The position numbers and the translations under genes are program-made. Positions 25,604-35,837 of a stretch of 64,000 nt of DNA are shown piece after piece; position 1 is the stretch's first letter, and the number at the start of each line of letters is the position of its first letter. The DNA comes from Prescottella equi (GTDB lineage Bacteria > Actinomycetota > Actinomycetes > Mycobacteriales > Mycobacteriaceae), in NCBI RefSeq assembly GCF_002094305.1, contig NZ_LWTX01000007.1, forward strand, positions 186,001 to 250,000, written 5' to 3'. The notes below the pieces were generated by a model. That model did no database searches. It saw only the letters and a program-made list of their open reading frames with translations, and was not told where the DNA came from.

Positions 25604-26893
25604 TCAGTTCGAGCAGCCCGATCGCGCCGGCACCCCGTCGAATCGGTCGGTCATCCAGTCGAGCGCAGACGGCAGGCCCGACACCATCGGCAGGCCGTGT
25701 CCGACGACGAACCCCGGTGCGATCGGTGGGATCTCCTCGGTGCGGAACTCGACCGTCGCCCCCTGAGCGCACCAGTCGGCGGCCAGTCGAGTGGCCTGGG
25801 TGTGCGGAATCAGGTCGTCGTTGCGCCCCTGCACGATCAGCACCGGGCTCCCGGGCGTCGACCGTCCGATGCGCTGCTCGTCGACCACCGCGCTCACCGA
25901 CGGCAGCGCGTCGATGAGTTCGGCGAGCGAGCGTCCGTCCTTCGTCCACTCGGTGGTGCGGTGCAACCCGTATCGCGCGATCGTCTCCGGGACGCACTGA
26001 GCGGCAATCTCGTCGAGCGCCTGTCGACCCGCGGGAGCGAGCGCGCCGTCGATGTCGGCGCGGGTCTCCGGGTACCCGGCGTAGATGCTGTTGACCGCGT
26101 AGCCCAGCAGTCCGGTCGCGAGCCCGCCGTCGAGCGCCGCCGCCACCGTACGCAGGTCGGCCGGGGGCCCACCCGCGTACGTCCCGCGGACGTCGAGGTC
26201 GGGCGCGTACGACGGCTGCATCTCGGCCGCCGAGGCTGCCGCCCCGCCGCCCTGCGAGTAGCCCCAGAACCCGATCGGGTTGTCGTCGCCGATCCGGCTG
26301 CCGGGCAACGCCTTCACGGCCCGAGCGGCGTCGAGCATCGCGTGCCCCTGCGCACGGCGGTCGACGTAGCTGTGCATCCCTGCGGTCCCGAGCCCCTGGT
26401 AGTCGGTGACGACGACGTCGATGCCGCGCGAGAGCAGGGCGTGCACCTGCAGCACCTCGTACTCGACCGCGAAGTCCAGCGGAGCGTTGTAGTGGACGCC
26501 GTCCTGGAAGAGTCTGGACGGCGCACACTGGTCGCCCTGCCCCTGCGTGCCGGGCCCCAGAACGACCAGTGGGCGGGGGCCCGCACCGATCCACGGCAGG
26601 CTCGCGTCGAAGTAGGTGCCGGACGCCGCGGTCGCGGCGCCGTGAGCATCCGTGGTGCGGTACATGATTCGCTGTGCACCCGACGGCCACGGCCCCTGCT
26701 GGTTCGGGATCGACAGCAGCGGCGGGTACGGCTGCGTGTCCACCACGGTGCCCGGTGCTCCCCCGAGTGCCGACGCGGGCACCTCGTAGAAATCGGCGGG
26801 TGCGGCGGACGCGGTCACCCCCGACGTGACGGCGGCCGCGAGGCACGCTCCCAGAACTGTCGCAATACGGCGCATCCCCCGCGGTGTAAGCAT
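25604..26893 (-). CDS. Secreted LIP-family lipase/esterase
   Basis: 429 aa. ATG 26893 is chosen (GTGAGG 8 nt upstream); the GTG at 26902 is the alternative. Signal peptide RRIATVLGACLAAAVTSGVTASA. Alpha/beta hydrolase with nucleophile in GYSQGG, acid in VQGRNDDLIP and histidine in VGHGLPMV, the order typical of the secretory lipase (PF03583) family of mycolate actinomycetes. It likely hydrolyses acylglycerols or other esters outside the cell. Confidence 0.88.
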   Translation of the reverse strand: MLTPRGMRRIATVLGACLAAAVTSGVTASAAPADFYEVPASALGGAPGTVVDTQPYPPLLSIPNQQGPWPSGAQRIMYRTTDAHGAATAASGTYFDASLPWIGAGPRPLVVLGPGTQGQGDQCAPSRLFQDGVHYNAPLDFAVEYEVLQVHALLSRGIDVVVTDYQGLGTAGMHSYVDRRAQGHAMLDAARAVKALPGSRIGDDNPIGFWGYSQGGGAAASAAEMQPSYAPDLDVRGTYAGGPPADLRTVAAALDGGLATGLLGYAVNSIYAGYPETRADIDGALAPAGRQALDEIAAQCVPETIARYGLHRTTEWTKDGRSLAELIDALPSVSAVVDEQRIGRSTPGSPVLIVQGRNDDLIPHTQATRLAADWCAQGATVEFRTEEIPPIAPGFVVGHGLPMVSGLPSALDWMTDRFDGVPARSGCSN

Positions 26894-26953
26894 ATGAGTC
26901 ACCTCACACGATGACAGCGAATGTTGTCAATACCGCGGGTAACACCTATCCGG

Positions 26954-27688
26954 TCAGACGATCAGTCCGGTCGGCACGGACCGCGTGTGGATGCGGTAGC
27001 CGACCTCGACGCCGAGGCCCGACGTCTCGGCGAGCGCCCTGGCCGCGGTTCGCTCGGTGAATTCGATGCCGAACACCGCGTGCATCGCGTCCCGGTCCGG
27101 AAACTCCCAGCGGGTGCGGACCCGCCGCATCGCGAATCCCTGGGCCGCGAAGAAGCCCTCCACCGCGTCCGGGTCGTAGTGCGGCAGATCGGCACGCATC
27201 CAGTTGCCGTACGGCGGGACCGTGGCGTCGAGATCGACGATTGCCAGAACTCCCCCGGGCCGCAGCACCCGCATCGCCTCGAGGATGCCCGGGCCGCACC
27301 CGGGCCCGAAGAAGTACGCGGTGCGCGCGTGCACCACGTCGACCGAGGCGTCGGGCACCGGGAGCGCCTCCGCGGAACCCTGCAGGACGGAGATCGCGGG
27401 GTGCCCGTCCACCCGGGCGCGAGCGGACGCCACGAGCGGTGGGTGCGGTTCCACCCCGACGACCGACCGTGCCCGCTCGGCGAAGACCGGCAAATGGAAT
27501 CCGGCGCCACACCCGACGTCCAGTACGTCGCGACCACACCAGTCGGCCAGCTCCGCGAGGGCCTCGAACACGACGCCGTCGGCGTCCTGGGCCCGGTTCT
27601 CGATCTCGTAGATCGCGGGCCAGTGCCAGATGTTCGGGCTCGGGATCGGTCCCCGAGCCCGTCCACGGCCCCCGCGCAGCCGGCTCAC
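26954..27688 (-). CDS. Class I SAM-dependent methyltransferase
   Basis: 244 aa; its GTG overlaps the cdsA stop (GTGA), so it belongs to the frr-cdsA operon. Motif I LDVGCGAGFHLPVF, acidic end of strand 2 in VVGVEPHP, motif post-I VLQGSAEALPVPDASVDVV and motif III MRVLRPGGVLAIVDLD are typical of Methyltransf_11. The aromatic region EIENRAQDADG before motif I may bind the substrate, which is unknown. Confidence 0.85.
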   Translation of the reverse strand: MSRLRGGRGRARGPIPSPNIWHWPAIYEIENRAQDADGVVFEALAELADWCGRDVLDVGCGAGFHLPVFAERARSVVGVEPHPPLVASARARVDGHPAISVLQGSAEALPVPDASVDVVHARTAYFFGPGCGPGILEAMRVLRPGGVLAIVDLDATVPPYGNWMRADLPHYDPDAVEGFFAAQGFAMRRVRTRWEFPDRDAMHAVFGIEFTERTAARALAETSGLGVEVGYRIHTRSVPTGLIV

Positions 27689-28545
27689 ACCAGAACGGTG
27701 AGGACGAGCCAGGTGACGAAGGCGGACGGCAGCAGTGAATCTAGGCGATCCATGATGCCTCCGTGCCCGGGCAGCAGAGTGCCCATGTCCTTGATGCCCA
27801 GTTCACGCTTGACCTGGGACTCGATCAGATCGCCCAGCGTCGCCGTGAAGACCAGCGCAACGCCCAGGAGGACGCCGACGAGCGGATTCGCGTCGAGGAT
27901 GAACGTCACCGTCGCCACACCACCGATGACGCAACCCACCAGGGATCCGGCGAATCCCTCCCAGGACTTCTTGGGGCTGATCGCCGGGACCATCGGATGC
28001 TTGCCGAAGAACACGCCGGCCACGTAGCCCCCGACGTCGGAGCACACCACGACGATCATCAGACAGAACACCCGAGCGGGACCGTCGTCCTGCAGCACCA
28101 TGAGCGTCGCGAAGGACGCGAGCAGCGGGATCCACGCGGCGACGAACACCGCGACCGCCGTGTCCCGCAGGAAGTTGCGCGGTGTCGCCGCCAGGCCGTG
28201 GTCGAACAGGCGCCACACCATCGTCACCAACGCCGTGCCGGCGAACGCCCCCAACACCCCCGTCGTCCCGTACGGCCAGCTCAACCAGATGATCACCTGG
28301 CCACCGACCAGCAGAGGTATCAGCGGCACGTTGATGTCGGCGTCGCGCAGGCGCTTGGCGACCTCCCACGTCGCGACGGCCATCGCAACCGCCACGACAC
28401 CGATCCACACGAGCGGCACGTAGACCAGGATCAAGATCACCGCTACGCCGAGGCCGCCGCCGACGGCGATCGCGGCAGGCAGGTTGCGTCCGGCTTTCGA
28501 GGCCGGGGCGGCTGTAGCCGCGGGGGAACCGTCAGCTTTCCCCAC
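27685..28545 (-). CDS. cdsA: Phosphatidate cytidylyltransferase
   Basis: 286 aa, GTG start. Roughly eight membrane helices; the CDP-alcohol signature near the C-terminus reads KRELGIKDMGTLLPGHGG-IMDRLDS, containing the conserved D and G residues. It makes CDP-diacylglycerol from CTP and phosphatidate, feeding phosphatidylinositol, cardiolipin and PE synthesis. It starts 2 nt after the frr stop, as in mycobacteria. Confidence 0.96.
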   Translation of the reverse strand: MGKADGSPAATAAPASKAGRNLPAAIAVGGGLGVAVILILVYVPLVWIGVVAVAMAVATWEVAKRLRDADINVPLIPLLVGGQVIIWLSWPYGTTGVLGAFAGTALVTMVWRLFDHGLAATPRNFLRDTAVAVFVAAWIPLLASFATLMVLQDDGPARVFCLMIVVVCSDVGGYVAGVFFGKHPMVPAISPKKSWEGFAGSLVGCVIGGVATVTFILDANPLVGVLLGVALVFTATLGDLIESQVKRELGIKDMGTLLPGHGGIMDRLDSLLPSAFVTWLVLTVLV

Positions 28546-28547
28546 AG

Positions 28548-29105
28548 CTAGACCTCCATCAATTCGGCTTCCTTGTGCTTCACCAGCTCGTCGATCTGGC
28601 TGACGTAGCGCGAGGTGGTCTTGTCGAGTTCCTTCTCGGCGCGACCGACCTCGTCCTCGCCGGCCTCGCCGTCCTTCTGGATGCGCGAGAGTTCGTCCAT
28701 CGTCTTGCGCCGGACGTTGCGGATCGCCACCTTGGCGTCCTCGCCCTTGCTCTTCGCCTGCTTGACGAACTCGCGACGACGCTCCTCGGTGAGCTGCGGG
28801 ACCGAGATGCGGATGATGCTGCCGTCGTTGCTGGGGTTGACGCCCAGGTCGGAGTTGCGGATCGCATTCTCGATCGGCCCGAGCTGCGACGCCTCGTACG
28901 GCTTGATGATGACCATCCGAGCCTCGGGCACGTTGATGCTCGCGAGCTGCGTGATGGGCGTCATCGAGCCGTAGTACTCGACGACGACCCGGTTGAACAT
29001 GCCCGGGTTGGCTCGACCGGTACGAATGGAGCCGAGGTCGTCCTTCGCAACCGTGATGGCCTTTTCCATCTTCTCCTCGGCCTCGAAGAGAGCTTCATCA
29101 ATCAC
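28548..29105 (-). CDS. frr: Ribosome recycling factor
   Basis: 185 aa from GTG 29105, with GGAGG 7 nt ahead. Typical [42 protein letters not shown], then the coiled-coil helix [22 protein letters not shown]. With EF-G it splits the post-termination ribosome. The frame extends to 29297 without support. Confidence 0.97.
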   Translation of the reverse strand: MIDEALFEAEEKMEKAITVAKDDLGSIRTGRANPGMFNRVVVEYYGSMTPITQLASINVPEARMVIIKPYEASQLGPIENAIRNSDLGVNPSNDGSIIRISVPQLTEERRREFVKQAKSKGEDAKVAIRNVRRKTMDELSRIQKDGEAGEDEVGRAEKELDKTTSRYVSQIDELVKHKEAELMEV

Positions 29106-29172
29106 GGCTGTTCCTCCGTCTCGTATCCATCGCGGTCGCGGGCGCCGCGATCCATGATCACTTTGCCCGTCG

Positions 29173-29901
29173 TCATGACTTGACCAGTGTTCCGATCTTC
29201 TCACCGGACACCGCGCGCGCGATGTTGCCCTGGGTGAGGAGGTTGAACACCATGATCGGCATCTGATTGTCCATGCACAGGCTGAACGCGGTCGCATCCG
29301 CGACCTTCAGCCCCTTCTCGATCACCTCACGGTGGGTGATCTCGCTGTACATCGTGGCGTCCGGATCCACCCGCGGGTCGGCCGAGTAGACGCCGTCGAC
29401 GGCCTTCGCCATCAGGACCACCTCGGCACCGATCTCGAGCGCGCGCTGCGCGGCCGTGGTGTCGGTGGAGAAGTACGGCATGCCCATGCCCGCACCGAAG
29501 ATCACCACACGCCCCTTCTCGAGGTGGCGGCGAGCACGCAGCGGCAGGTACGGCTCGGCGACCTGCCCCATCGTGATGGCGGTCTGCACGCGGGTGTCCA
29601 CGCCCTGCTTCTCCAGGAAGTCCTGCAGCGCAAGGCAGTTCATGACCGTACCGAGCATGCCCATGTAGTCCGAGCGGGCGCGGTCGAGGCCACGCTGCTG
29701 CAGTTCGGCACCGCGGAAGAAGTTGCCACCGCCGATGACGACCGCCACCTGGACACCCGAACGGACGACCTCGGCGATCTGGGCGGCGACCGTCGTCACC
29801 ACATCCGGATCGAGCCCGACCTCACCGCCGCCGAACATTTCACCGCCGAGTTTGAGGAGCACACGTCGGAATCCTGGACGTTCGTCGGCCGGTGCGGTCA
29901 T
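29173..29901 (-). CDS. pyrH: UMP kinase
   Basis: 242 aa. Amino-acid kinase fold: [11 protein letters not shown] at the N-terminus, [16 protein letters not shown], and the C-terminal [14 protein letters not shown] with [14 protein letters not shown]. It phosphorylates UMP to UDP as a hexamer. It precedes frr by 67 nt in the usual pyrH-frr-cdsA order. A 271-bp gap separates it from tsf. Confidence 0.97.
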   Translation of the reverse strand: MTAPADERPGFRRVLLKLGGEMFGGGEVGLDPDVVTTVAAQIAEVVRSGVQVAVVIGGGNFFRGAELQQRGLDRARSDYMGMLGTVMNCLALQDFLEKQGVDTRVQTAITMGQVAEPYLPLRARRHLEKGRVVIFGAGMGMPYFSTDTTAAQRALEIGAEVVLMAKAVDGVYSADPRVDPDATMYSEITHREVIEKGLKVADATAFSLCMDNQMPIMVFNLLTQGNIARAVSGEKIGTLVKS

Positions 29902-30172
29902 AATTCTCCCTCGGTTCCTGCAGATAGTTCGGTTCTAGAAGTACTACGGTTCGTCGGCGGGCGACAACGCTGCTTCGCGGGTGCCGAGCACCCGGCGAAG
30001 CCGCCGGAACAGGCCCTATCATCCTGCCTCATTCACCGGTGGTCGACCCAGCCGACCCACCCACCGCGCAGATCGGCCCCGCACGGAACGGATGGGGCGG
30101 AACGCCGGTCGGGAAACAACCCGAACCGACGACCGCACCAACCGGCCGGCGGGGCCGATGTGTCGAGTGCGA

Positions 30173-30997
30173 CTAGCTGGCGCCGACCTCGAACCGCGCG
30201 AAGCGGGTGATCGTGGCGCCGGCCTCGTCCAGAAGAGCCTTGACGGTCTTCTTGGAGTCGGTGACCGAGGACTGCTCGGTCAGGACGACATCCTTGTAGT
30301 AGCCGTTGACGCGACCCTCGACGATCTTCGGGAGCGCAGCCTCGGGCTTGCCCTCCTCCTTCGCCGTCTGCTCGGCGATACGACGCTCGTTCTCGACGAT
30401 GTCCGCGGGGACCTCGTCACGGGTGACGTACTTGGCCTTGAGCGCGGCGACCTGCATCGCAGCACCGCGAGCAGCCTCGGCCGCAGCCTCGCCCTCGCCG
30501 GTGTACTCGACGAGCACGCCGACGCCCGGGGGCAGGTCCGACGCACGCTTGTGCAGGTAGGTCGCGACAGCGCCGTCGAACGCGACGTAGCGACGCAGCT
30601 CGAGCTTCTCGCCGATCTTGGCAGACAGCTCCTGGACCAGGGTCTCGACGGTCTTGCCGTCGACGTCGACGGCCTTGAGGCCCTCGAGGTCGGCCGGCTT
30701 CGCGGCGGCGGCAGCAGCGACGACCTTGTCGGCCAGCTCCTGGAACTCCGCGTTCTTCGCGACGAAGTCGGTCTCGGCGTTGAGCTCGATCATGACGCCG
30801 TCGCGGGCTGCGACCAGGCCCTCGGCCGTGGTGCGCTCGGCTCGCTTGCCCACGTCCTTGGCACCCTTGATGCGCAGCAGCTCGACGGCCTTGTCGAAGT
30901 CGCCGTCGGTCTCGGTGAGCGCGTTCTTGCAGTCCATCATTCCGGAGCCGGTGAGCTCACGGAGCCGCTTGACGTCGGCGGCGGTGTAGTTCGCCAT
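30173..30997 (-). CDS. tsf: Elongation factor Ts
   Basis: 274 aa. The N-terminal TDVGF-equivalent is [16 protein letters not shown], followed by the dimerisation core with [11 protein letters not shown]. It exchanges GDP for GTP on EF-Tu. It follows rpsB by 114 nt, a gap holding two hairpins. The C-terminal half has the long helical subdomain normal for actinobacteria. Confidence 0.97.
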   Translation of the reverse strand: MANYTAADVKRLRELTGSGMMDCKNALTETDGDFDKAVELLRIKGAKDVGKRAERTTAEGLVAARDGVMIELNAETDFVAKNAEFQELADKVVAAAAAAKPADLEGLKAVDVDGKTVETLVQELSAKIGEKLELRRYVAFDGAVATYLHKRASDLPPGVGVLVEYTGEGEAAAEAARGAAMQVAALKAKYVTRDEVPADIVENERRIAEQTAKEEGKPEAALPKIVEGRVNGYYKDVVLTEQSSVTDSKKTVKALLDEAGATITRFARFEVGAS

Positions 30998-31030
30998 GGG
31001 GGCGATCCTCCTCGGATGAGTTTCGGATGC

Positions 31031-31105
31031 CAGGTTCCGCGGATCGCGCGGGAACCTGACGAAGCAGGTGAGCGAAACGGCCCCGACCGCAAGGGGTCGG
31101 GGCCG
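31031..31105 (-). terminator. Twin hairpins between rpsB and tsf
   Basis: Downstream of rpsB on its strand comes first an 11-bp GC stem (31078-31088 with 31095-31105, 6-nt loop), followed by TTTCGC. Then comes an imperfect stem of CAGGTTCC with GGAACCTG arms. The first probably ends a share of the rpsB transcripts, with tsf read through; the second lies in the tsf leader. Confidence 0.6.
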
Positions 31106-31111
31106 AATCGA

Positions 31112-31942
31112 CTAGGACTGCTGAGCGTCCGCGGCCGGAGCCTCGGCCTCTGCCTCGGCGGCCGGAGCGGCCTGCGAGAGGAGCTCCTGCTCCCACTCGG
31201 CGAGCGGCTCGCCCGTGCCGGCCTCCGGCTTGGCGTCCTTGTCGGCGCTCGCACCGGCGCGAGCCTGCAGGCCCTCTGCGACGGCGGAGGCGACGACCTT
31301 GGTCAGCAGGGCGGCGCTACGGATCGCATCGTCGTTGCCCGGGATCGGGTAGTCGACGACGTCGGGGTCGCAGTTGGTGTCCAGGATCGCGATGACCGGG
31401 ATGTTCAGCTTGCGCGCCTCGCCGACGGCGATGTGCTCCTTGTTGGTGTCGACGACCCAGATGGCCGACGGAACCTTGGCCATGTCCCGGATGCCGCCGA
31501 GGGTGCGGTCGAGCTTGGTCATCTCACGCGTGAGCATGAGGATTTCCTTCTTGGTGCGACCCTCGAAGCCACCGGTCTGCTCCATCGACTCGAGCTCCTT
31601 CAGGCGCTGCAGGCGCTTGTGGACGGTCGAGAAGTTGGTGAGCATGCCGCCGAGCCAACGCTGGTTGACGTAGGGCATCCCGACGCGAGTTGCCTCGCCG
31701 GCGATGGACTCCTGCGCCTGCTTCTTGGTACCGACGAACAGGATGGTGCCGCCGTGAGCGACGGTCTCCTTGACGAACTCGTACGCCTTGTCGATGTACG
31801 TCAGCGTCTGCTGCAGGTCGATGATGTAGATGCCGTTGCGGTCGGTGAAGATGAAACGCTTCATCTTCGGGTTCCAACGGCGGGTCTGGTGCCCGAAGTG
31901 TGCGCCGCTGTCGAGCAGCTGCCGCATGGTTACAACAGCCAT
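31112..31942 (-). CDS. rpsB: 30S ribosomal protein S2
   Basis: 276 aa. Hallmarks: [25 protein letters not shown], then [21 protein letters not shown] and the C-terminal [13 protein letters not shown]. The last ~45 residues are an acidic, alanine-rich tail as in other high-GC Gram-positives. It leads the rpsB-tsf pair. Confidence 0.98.
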   Translation of the reverse strand: MAVVTMRQLLDSGAHFGHQTRRWNPKMKRFIFTDRNGIYIIDLQQTLTYIDKAYEFVKETVAHGGTILFVGTKKQAQESIAGEATRVGMPYVNQRWLGGMLTNFSTVHKRLQRLKELESMEQTGGFEGRTKKEILMLTREMTKLDRTLGGIRDMAKVPSAIWVVDTNKEHIAVGEARKLNIPVIAILDTNCDPDVVDYPIPGNDDAIRSAALLTKVVASAVAEGLQARAGASADKDAKPEAGTGEPLAEWEQELLSQAAPAAEAEAEAPAADAQQS

Positions 31943-32272
31943 GGCTGTGTACCTCTTCTTTCATGTGCCGGTTGTCGCAGGAATCGGTAACTCCTGCCCT
32001 GGCGCCCGCCCGGTGTCGGACCTGCACGAATGCGGGACCAGCCGACAGCCGGTTTTGTGCGCGGGCGCGCGAAGTCGGACTGTGCGTGCACAGACCGCCC
32101 GACAAGTGTACGGCGTGGGCCGCTACCGGCCTAACCCGCCGGTCGGGGGCCTTCCGGCAGCACTGACACCGCGGTACCTGGAGCGCTCGGAAATCTGTGG
32201 ACAGGAATTTCCTCCATCCACAATCCGCTCCGCGGCAGCCCACCGCGCGGTTGCGTCGGGTTGGCTCGGCGA
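31943..32272. other. rpsB leader and M23-gene divergent promoter region
   Basis: 330 bp without a convincing gene. On the minus strand TACACT (32110 to 32105) is a likely -10 for rpsB, which would give a leader of about 155 nt. That is long enough for autoregulation by S2, as known in other bacteria. No -35 close to TTGACA is obvious (TTAGGC 19 nt away). Signals for the M23 gene on the other strand were not identified. Confidence 0.5.
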
Positions 32273-32854
32273 ATGACTTCGACGACGTTCGCACGGGCGC
32301 TGGTGTGCGTGGCGCTGTTCCTCGTGTCGTGTCCGGCCGCGACGGCAGGTCCGGCGGCGGCCGCGCCGATGCCCGCGCAGGGCCCCGTGACGGTGACCGC
32401 GCCGGTTGCCACGACGAACCGACAACCGTTCGGCTGGCCGTTGCGACCGCGCCCGCCGGTGGTGCGGCCGTTCGATCTTCCGGAGCGCAACTGGCTTCCC
32501 GGGCACCGCGGCGTCGACCTCGCCGCGGTGCCCGGCCAGACGGTTCTCGCCGCGGGAGCGGGCACGGTCGTGTTCGCGGGCACGGTCGCCGGCAAGCCGG
32601 TCGTCTCCGTCGATCACCCCGGCGGGCTGCGCACCACGTACGAACCGGTCGAGGCGACGGTCTCGGCAGGACGACGCGTCGAACGTGGAACCGTTCTGGG
32701 CACCGTTGCACCCGGGCACCCCGAGTGCGCCGCGGCGGCATGCCTGCATTGGGGGCTACGGCGGGATCGCGAGTATCTCGACCCGCTCCCTCTGGTCGGG
32801 GCGGTGCGAATGCGCCTGCTACCGAGCGGTGGGACCGATCACGCGCGCGGGTGA
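32273..32854 (+). CDS. Secreted M23-like (LytM) peptidase-fold protein
   Basis: 193 aa from ATG 32273. Signal peptide ([27 protein letters not shown]), then an M23 domain: [12 protein letters not shown] gives the first His and Asp zinc ligands. The usual C-terminal HxH is only LHWGL, so one ligand is retained and the other is Leu. It may bind peptidoglycan or act as a LytM-type activator rather than cut it. It occupies the Rv2891 position next to rpsB. Its last 16 bp overlap the convergent xerC. Confidence 0.82.
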   Translation: MTSTTFARALVCVALFLVSCPAATAGPAAAAPMPAQGPVTVTAPVATTNRQPFGWPLRPRPPVVRPFDLPERNWLPGHRGVDLAAVPGQTVLAAGAGTVVFAGTVAGKPVVSVDHPGGLRTTYEPVEATVSAGRRVERGTVLGTVAPGHPECAAAACLHWGLRRDREYLDPLPLVGAVRMRLLPSGGTDHARG

Positions 32855-33780
32855 GCCTGGTCGTGCACCGCCCGCAGTCGCGCCACCGAGACGTGCGTGT
32901 AGAGCTGGGTGGTCGCAAGACTCGAGTGCCCCAGCAACTCCTGCACCACGCGCAGGTCCGCACCACCCTCCAGGAGGTGGGTGGCCGCCGAGTGCCGCAG
33001 ACCGTGCGGCGCGAGGTCCGGGGCGCCGGGGACCGCCTGCACTACGTCGTGCACCACCGCCCGCGCCTGGCGCTGGTCGAGACGTCCGCCCCGTCGGCCG
33101 AGCAGCAGCGCGTCGCCCGAACGCTCGTTCACCAGTTCCGGGCGCCCGGAACGCAACCACGCCCCGATCGCGTCCTCGGCCGGCCGGCCGAACGGGACCA
33201 CCCGCTCCTTGTCACCCTTGCCCAGTACCCGCAGCACTCGCCGATCGTGATCGATGTCGCCGAGATCGAGCCCGCACAGCTCGCCGACGCGGATCCCGGT
33301 CGAGTACAGCAACTCGACGATCAAGCGGTCCCGTACGGCCACGGGATCTTCCTGGGCCGCACCGGATTCCGCCGCGACCATCGCTTCCGCGGCCTGCTCC
33401 TGGCGCAGCACGGGTGGCAGCGTGCGGTGTGCCTTGGGGGCGACCAGCCGGATGCCGGGATCCACGGGCATCCGCCCCGTGCGTTCGGCCCAGGCGGTGA
33501 AACCCTTCGCCGACGACGTCCGCCGCGCGAGCGTCGTCCGAGCCGTACCCGCCGCCGCCTGCGCCGCGAGCCAGGCGCGCAACACCCGCAGATCCAGGTC
33601 CGCCAGCACCGCGTCGGGCCGATCGCGGCACAGGAAACCGAGCAGACCGGCCACGTCCGCACGGTAGGCGCGAACGGTGTGTTCGGATCGGCCCCGTTCG
33701 AGACGGAGGTACTCGTCGTAGTCGTCGAGGTGCATCCGCAGCGGGGGCGGCAGTTGCGAATCGGGCGACCGAGAATCCAT
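32839..33780 (-). CDS. xerC: Tyrosine recombinase XerC
   Basis: 313 aa from ATG 33780; the frame continues to 34452 only as a shadow. N-terminal SAM-like domain ([20 protein letters not shown]), catalytic domain with R in STGIRVGEL, Lys strand [28 protein letters not shown] (HxxR), [15 protein letters not shown] (His and nucleophile Tyr). It resolves chromosome dimers at dif with XerD. Order rpsB, M23, xerC, dprA as in mycobacteria. Confidence 0.95.
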   Translation of the reverse strand: MDSRSPDSQLPPPLRMHLDDYDEYLRLERGRSEHTVRAYRADVAGLLGFLCRDRPDAVLADLDLRVLRAWLAAQAAAGTARTTLARRTSSAKGFTAWAERTGRMPVDPGIRLVAPKAHRTLPPVLRQEQAAEAMVAAESGAAQEDPVAVRDRLIVELLYSTGIRVGELCGLDLGDIDHDRRVLRVLGKGDKERVVPFGRPAEDAIGAWLRSGRPELVNERSGDALLLGRRGGRLDQRQARAVVHDVVQAVPGAPDLAPHGLRHSAATHLLEGGADLRVVQELLGHSSLATTQLYTHVSVARLRAVHDQAHPRA

Positions 33781-33829
33781 GCACTCAACCGTCGCTGCGA
33801 CCACCGGAATTCGCAAGTGTCCGCGCCGG

Positions 33830-33835
33830 TAGGGT
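33830..33835 (+). promoter_or_regulatory. Putative -10 hexamer for a leaderless MFS-pump mRNA
   Basis: TAGGGT is followed by 6 nt and then the GTG start at 33842, with no ribosome-binding site, which suggests that transcription begins at the start codon. Confidence 0.45.
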
Positions 33836-33841
33836 TCTCGC

Positions 33842-35017
33842 GTGAAACGAGCGATTCCCCTCCCCATGTTGTGCGTTCTGGCCCTACTCTCGGCGATCGC
33901 TCCCCTGGCCACCGACATGTACCTTCCGGCGTTGCCGTCGATGACGGGCGCGCTCGACACGTCGGACACGAGCGTGCAGCTGACGCTCGCCACCTTCATG
34001 GCCGGACTCGGCGTGGGCCAGCTGATCGTCGGACCGCTGTCCGACGGCCTGGGCCGGCGGAAGCTGCTCATCGTCGGGACCGTGTTGTGCGCGATCAGCG
34101 GGGTGTTGTGCGCGATCGCCCCCACCGTGGAGATCCTCATCGCGGCCCGCCTGCTGCAGGGTTTCAGCGGCGGCGCCGGAATCGTGTTGGCGCGCGCCGT
34201 GATCGCGGACCGCGCCAAGGGCGACGTCGCGGCCCGGCTGTTCAGCATCATGATGATCATCGGCGGCGTGGCACCCGTCGTCGCCCCGTTGATGGGCGGC
34301 GCGCTGCTCGGCCCGATCGGGTGGCGGGGCATCTTCTGGGTCCTCGCCGGGGCGTCGATCGTCATGTTCCTGGGCGTGCTGTTCCTGGTCCCGGAGACGC
34401 TTCCGAAGGATCGCCGGCACGGCGGCGGGCTGGCGGCGCTGACCCGGAACATGAACTACGTCGTGCGCAACCGCGTGTACGTGGGCTACGCGCTGACGTT
34501 CGCGTTCGGCTTCGGCGCGTTGTTCTCGTACATCTCGGCGTCGTCGTTCGTCGTCCAGGAGGTGATGGGCCTGTCCCCCGGCCAGTTCTCGATCGTCTTC
34601 GCGATCAACTCGGCGGGCATCGTCGCCGGCAGCATCGTCAACACCAAGCTCATCGGAACGTTCCAGGCCCGCCAACTGCTGACGTTCGGCGTCGGTCTGC
34701 TGCTCACCGCGGGCGTGTCGCTCCTGCTCGCGACCACCGTCGGTGGCACGCGGATCTGGATGGTCCTGCCGCTGCTGTTCGGTGTGGTCACGAGCATCGG
34801 CTTCATCATGGGCAATGCCACGGCACTGGCCCAGGGGCAAGTGCCGGAGGCCGCCGGCACCGGCTCGGCGCTGATGGGCGCCTGCCAGTTCGGACTCGCC
34901 GCCATCGTGTCGCCGCTGGTGGGGATCGGTGGTACCGCGGTACCGATGGCGATCGCGATCGTCGTCTCGGGCGCCGTCGCGATGACCGCTCTGAGGACTT
35001 TGGCCCGCACCGCGTAG
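33842..35017 (+). CDS. MFS multidrug transporter, Bcr/CflA type
   Basis: 391 aa, GTG start, 12 predicted helices. MFS motif A between helices 2 and 3 reads [16 protein letters not shown]. The N-terminal [15 protein letters not shown] is the Bcr/CflA signature. This branch exports bicyclomycin, sulfonamide, tetracycline or chloramphenicol in other bacteria; the real substrate here is unknown. It is convergent with the siderophore-interacting protein gene. Confidence 0.9.
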   Translation: MKRAIPLPMLCVLALLSAIAPLATDMYLPALPSMTGALDTSDTSVQLTLATFMAGLGVGQLIVGPLSDGLGRRKLLIVGTVLCAISGVLCAIAPTVEILIAARLLQGFSGGAGIVLARAVIADRAKGDVAARLFSIMMIIGGVAPVVAPLMGGALLGPIGWRGIFWVLAGASIVMFLGVLFLVPETLPKDRRHGGGLAALTRNMNYVVRNRVYVGYALTFAFGFGALFSYISASSFVVQEVMGLSPGQFSIVFAINSAGIVAGSIVNTKLIGTFQARQLLTFGVGLLLTAGVSLLLATTVGGTRIWMVLPLLFGVVTSIGFIMGNATALAQGQVPEAAGTGSALMGACQFGLAAIVSPLVGIGGTAVPMAIAIVVSGAVAMTALRTLARTA

Positions 35018-35036
35018 GGCGCGGGCCGGGGCGTAC

Positions 35037-35816
35037 TCAGTGGGCCGTCGCCTCGGCCGCCGCCAGTTCCGACTTCCACACCCGGAAGCCCTCCTCGGTG
35101 CGGCCGCGCCGCCAGTACCCGGAGATCGAGGCCGACGCCGCGGGCACCCCGTGTTCCTTGCGGATGTAGGGACGCAAGCCGTGCATGACGGCGTCGGCCT
35201 CGCCGTGGATGAAGACGTGGACGTCACCCGGCAGCCACGGCATCGCCCGGACCGCCGACACGAGCGGCGCGTTCGTCCCGGAGATGTCCTCCCCTGCCGC
35301 ATCCGAGGTCGTGCCGCGGTGGATCCAGGAGACCTGCACGCCCGGCCCCGCCGGCAGCGCGATCTCGTCGTCGACGTCGGCGACCTCGATGAAAACCCGG
35401 GCCACCGCGTCGGGAGCCAACGCCGCGACCGCCGTCGAAATCGCCGGGAGGGCCGACTCGTCCCCGGCGATGAGGTGCCAATCGGCGTCCGCGCGCGGCG
35501 TGTACGCCCCGCCCGGTCCGCGCAGCCTCACCGTGGCGCCCGGCTGGACGGACGCCGCCCACGGCCCGGCGACGCCCTCGTCGCCGTGGACGACGAAGTC
35601 GATCGCGATCTCCCGTGCCACCGGGTCGACGGACCGGACCGTGTAGGTGCGGAGCACCGTGTCGTCACCCGAACCGAACTCGATCTTGACGTAGGAATCG
35701 GTGAACTCGGACGGCTCGAAGGTCTCGAACCCAGGGTCTCCCAATACGACGCGCACCATGTGTCGTGCGATCCGCTCCGTCCGCACGACCGTCCACGTCG
35801 ATGTCTTCCTTGCCAC
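35037..35816 (-). CDS. Siderophore-interacting protein (FAD ferric reductase)
   Basis: 259 aa. FAD-binding domain with LRTYTVRSVDPVAREIAIDF (RxYT motif) and GPGGAYTPRADADWHLIAGDE. The C-terminal SIP domain holds HVFIHGEADAVMHGLRPYI and a tail ISGYWRRGRTEEGFR typical of the family. It reduces ferric siderophores in the cytoplasm to free iron. An IdeR-like box within a long inverted repeat begins 22 nt upstream of its start, so iron repression is likely. Confidence 0.93.
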   Translation of the reverse strand: MARKTSTWTVVRTERIARHMVRVVLGDPGFETFEPSEFTDSYVKIEFGSGDDTVLRTYTVRSVDPVAREIAIDFVVHGDEGVAGPWAASVQPGATVRLRGPGGAYTPRADADWHLIAGDESALPAISTAVAALAPDAVARVFIEVADVDDEIALPAGPGVQVSWIHRGTTSDAAGEDISGTNAPLVSAVRAMPWLPGDVHVFIHGEADAVMHGLRPYIRKEHGVPAASASISGYWRRGRTEEGFRVWKSELAAAEATAH

Positions 35817-35837
35817 TGCGCACTCCTCGAAATCACA

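Noticed and set aside
26911-26930. TGACA...TGTCA repeat and TTGACA -35-like hexamer before the lipase gene
   Set aside because: No -10 at a suitable distance could be found, so I do not call a promoter.
29902-30172. Possible small gene between tsf and pyrH
   Set aside because: Short frames exist, but none has a ribosome-binding site or plausible composition; the gap is best read as the pyrH promoter.
32197-35169. 990-codon open frame over M23, xerC and the MFS pump
   Set aside because: Low-complexity composition and no motif; the three real genes use other frames.
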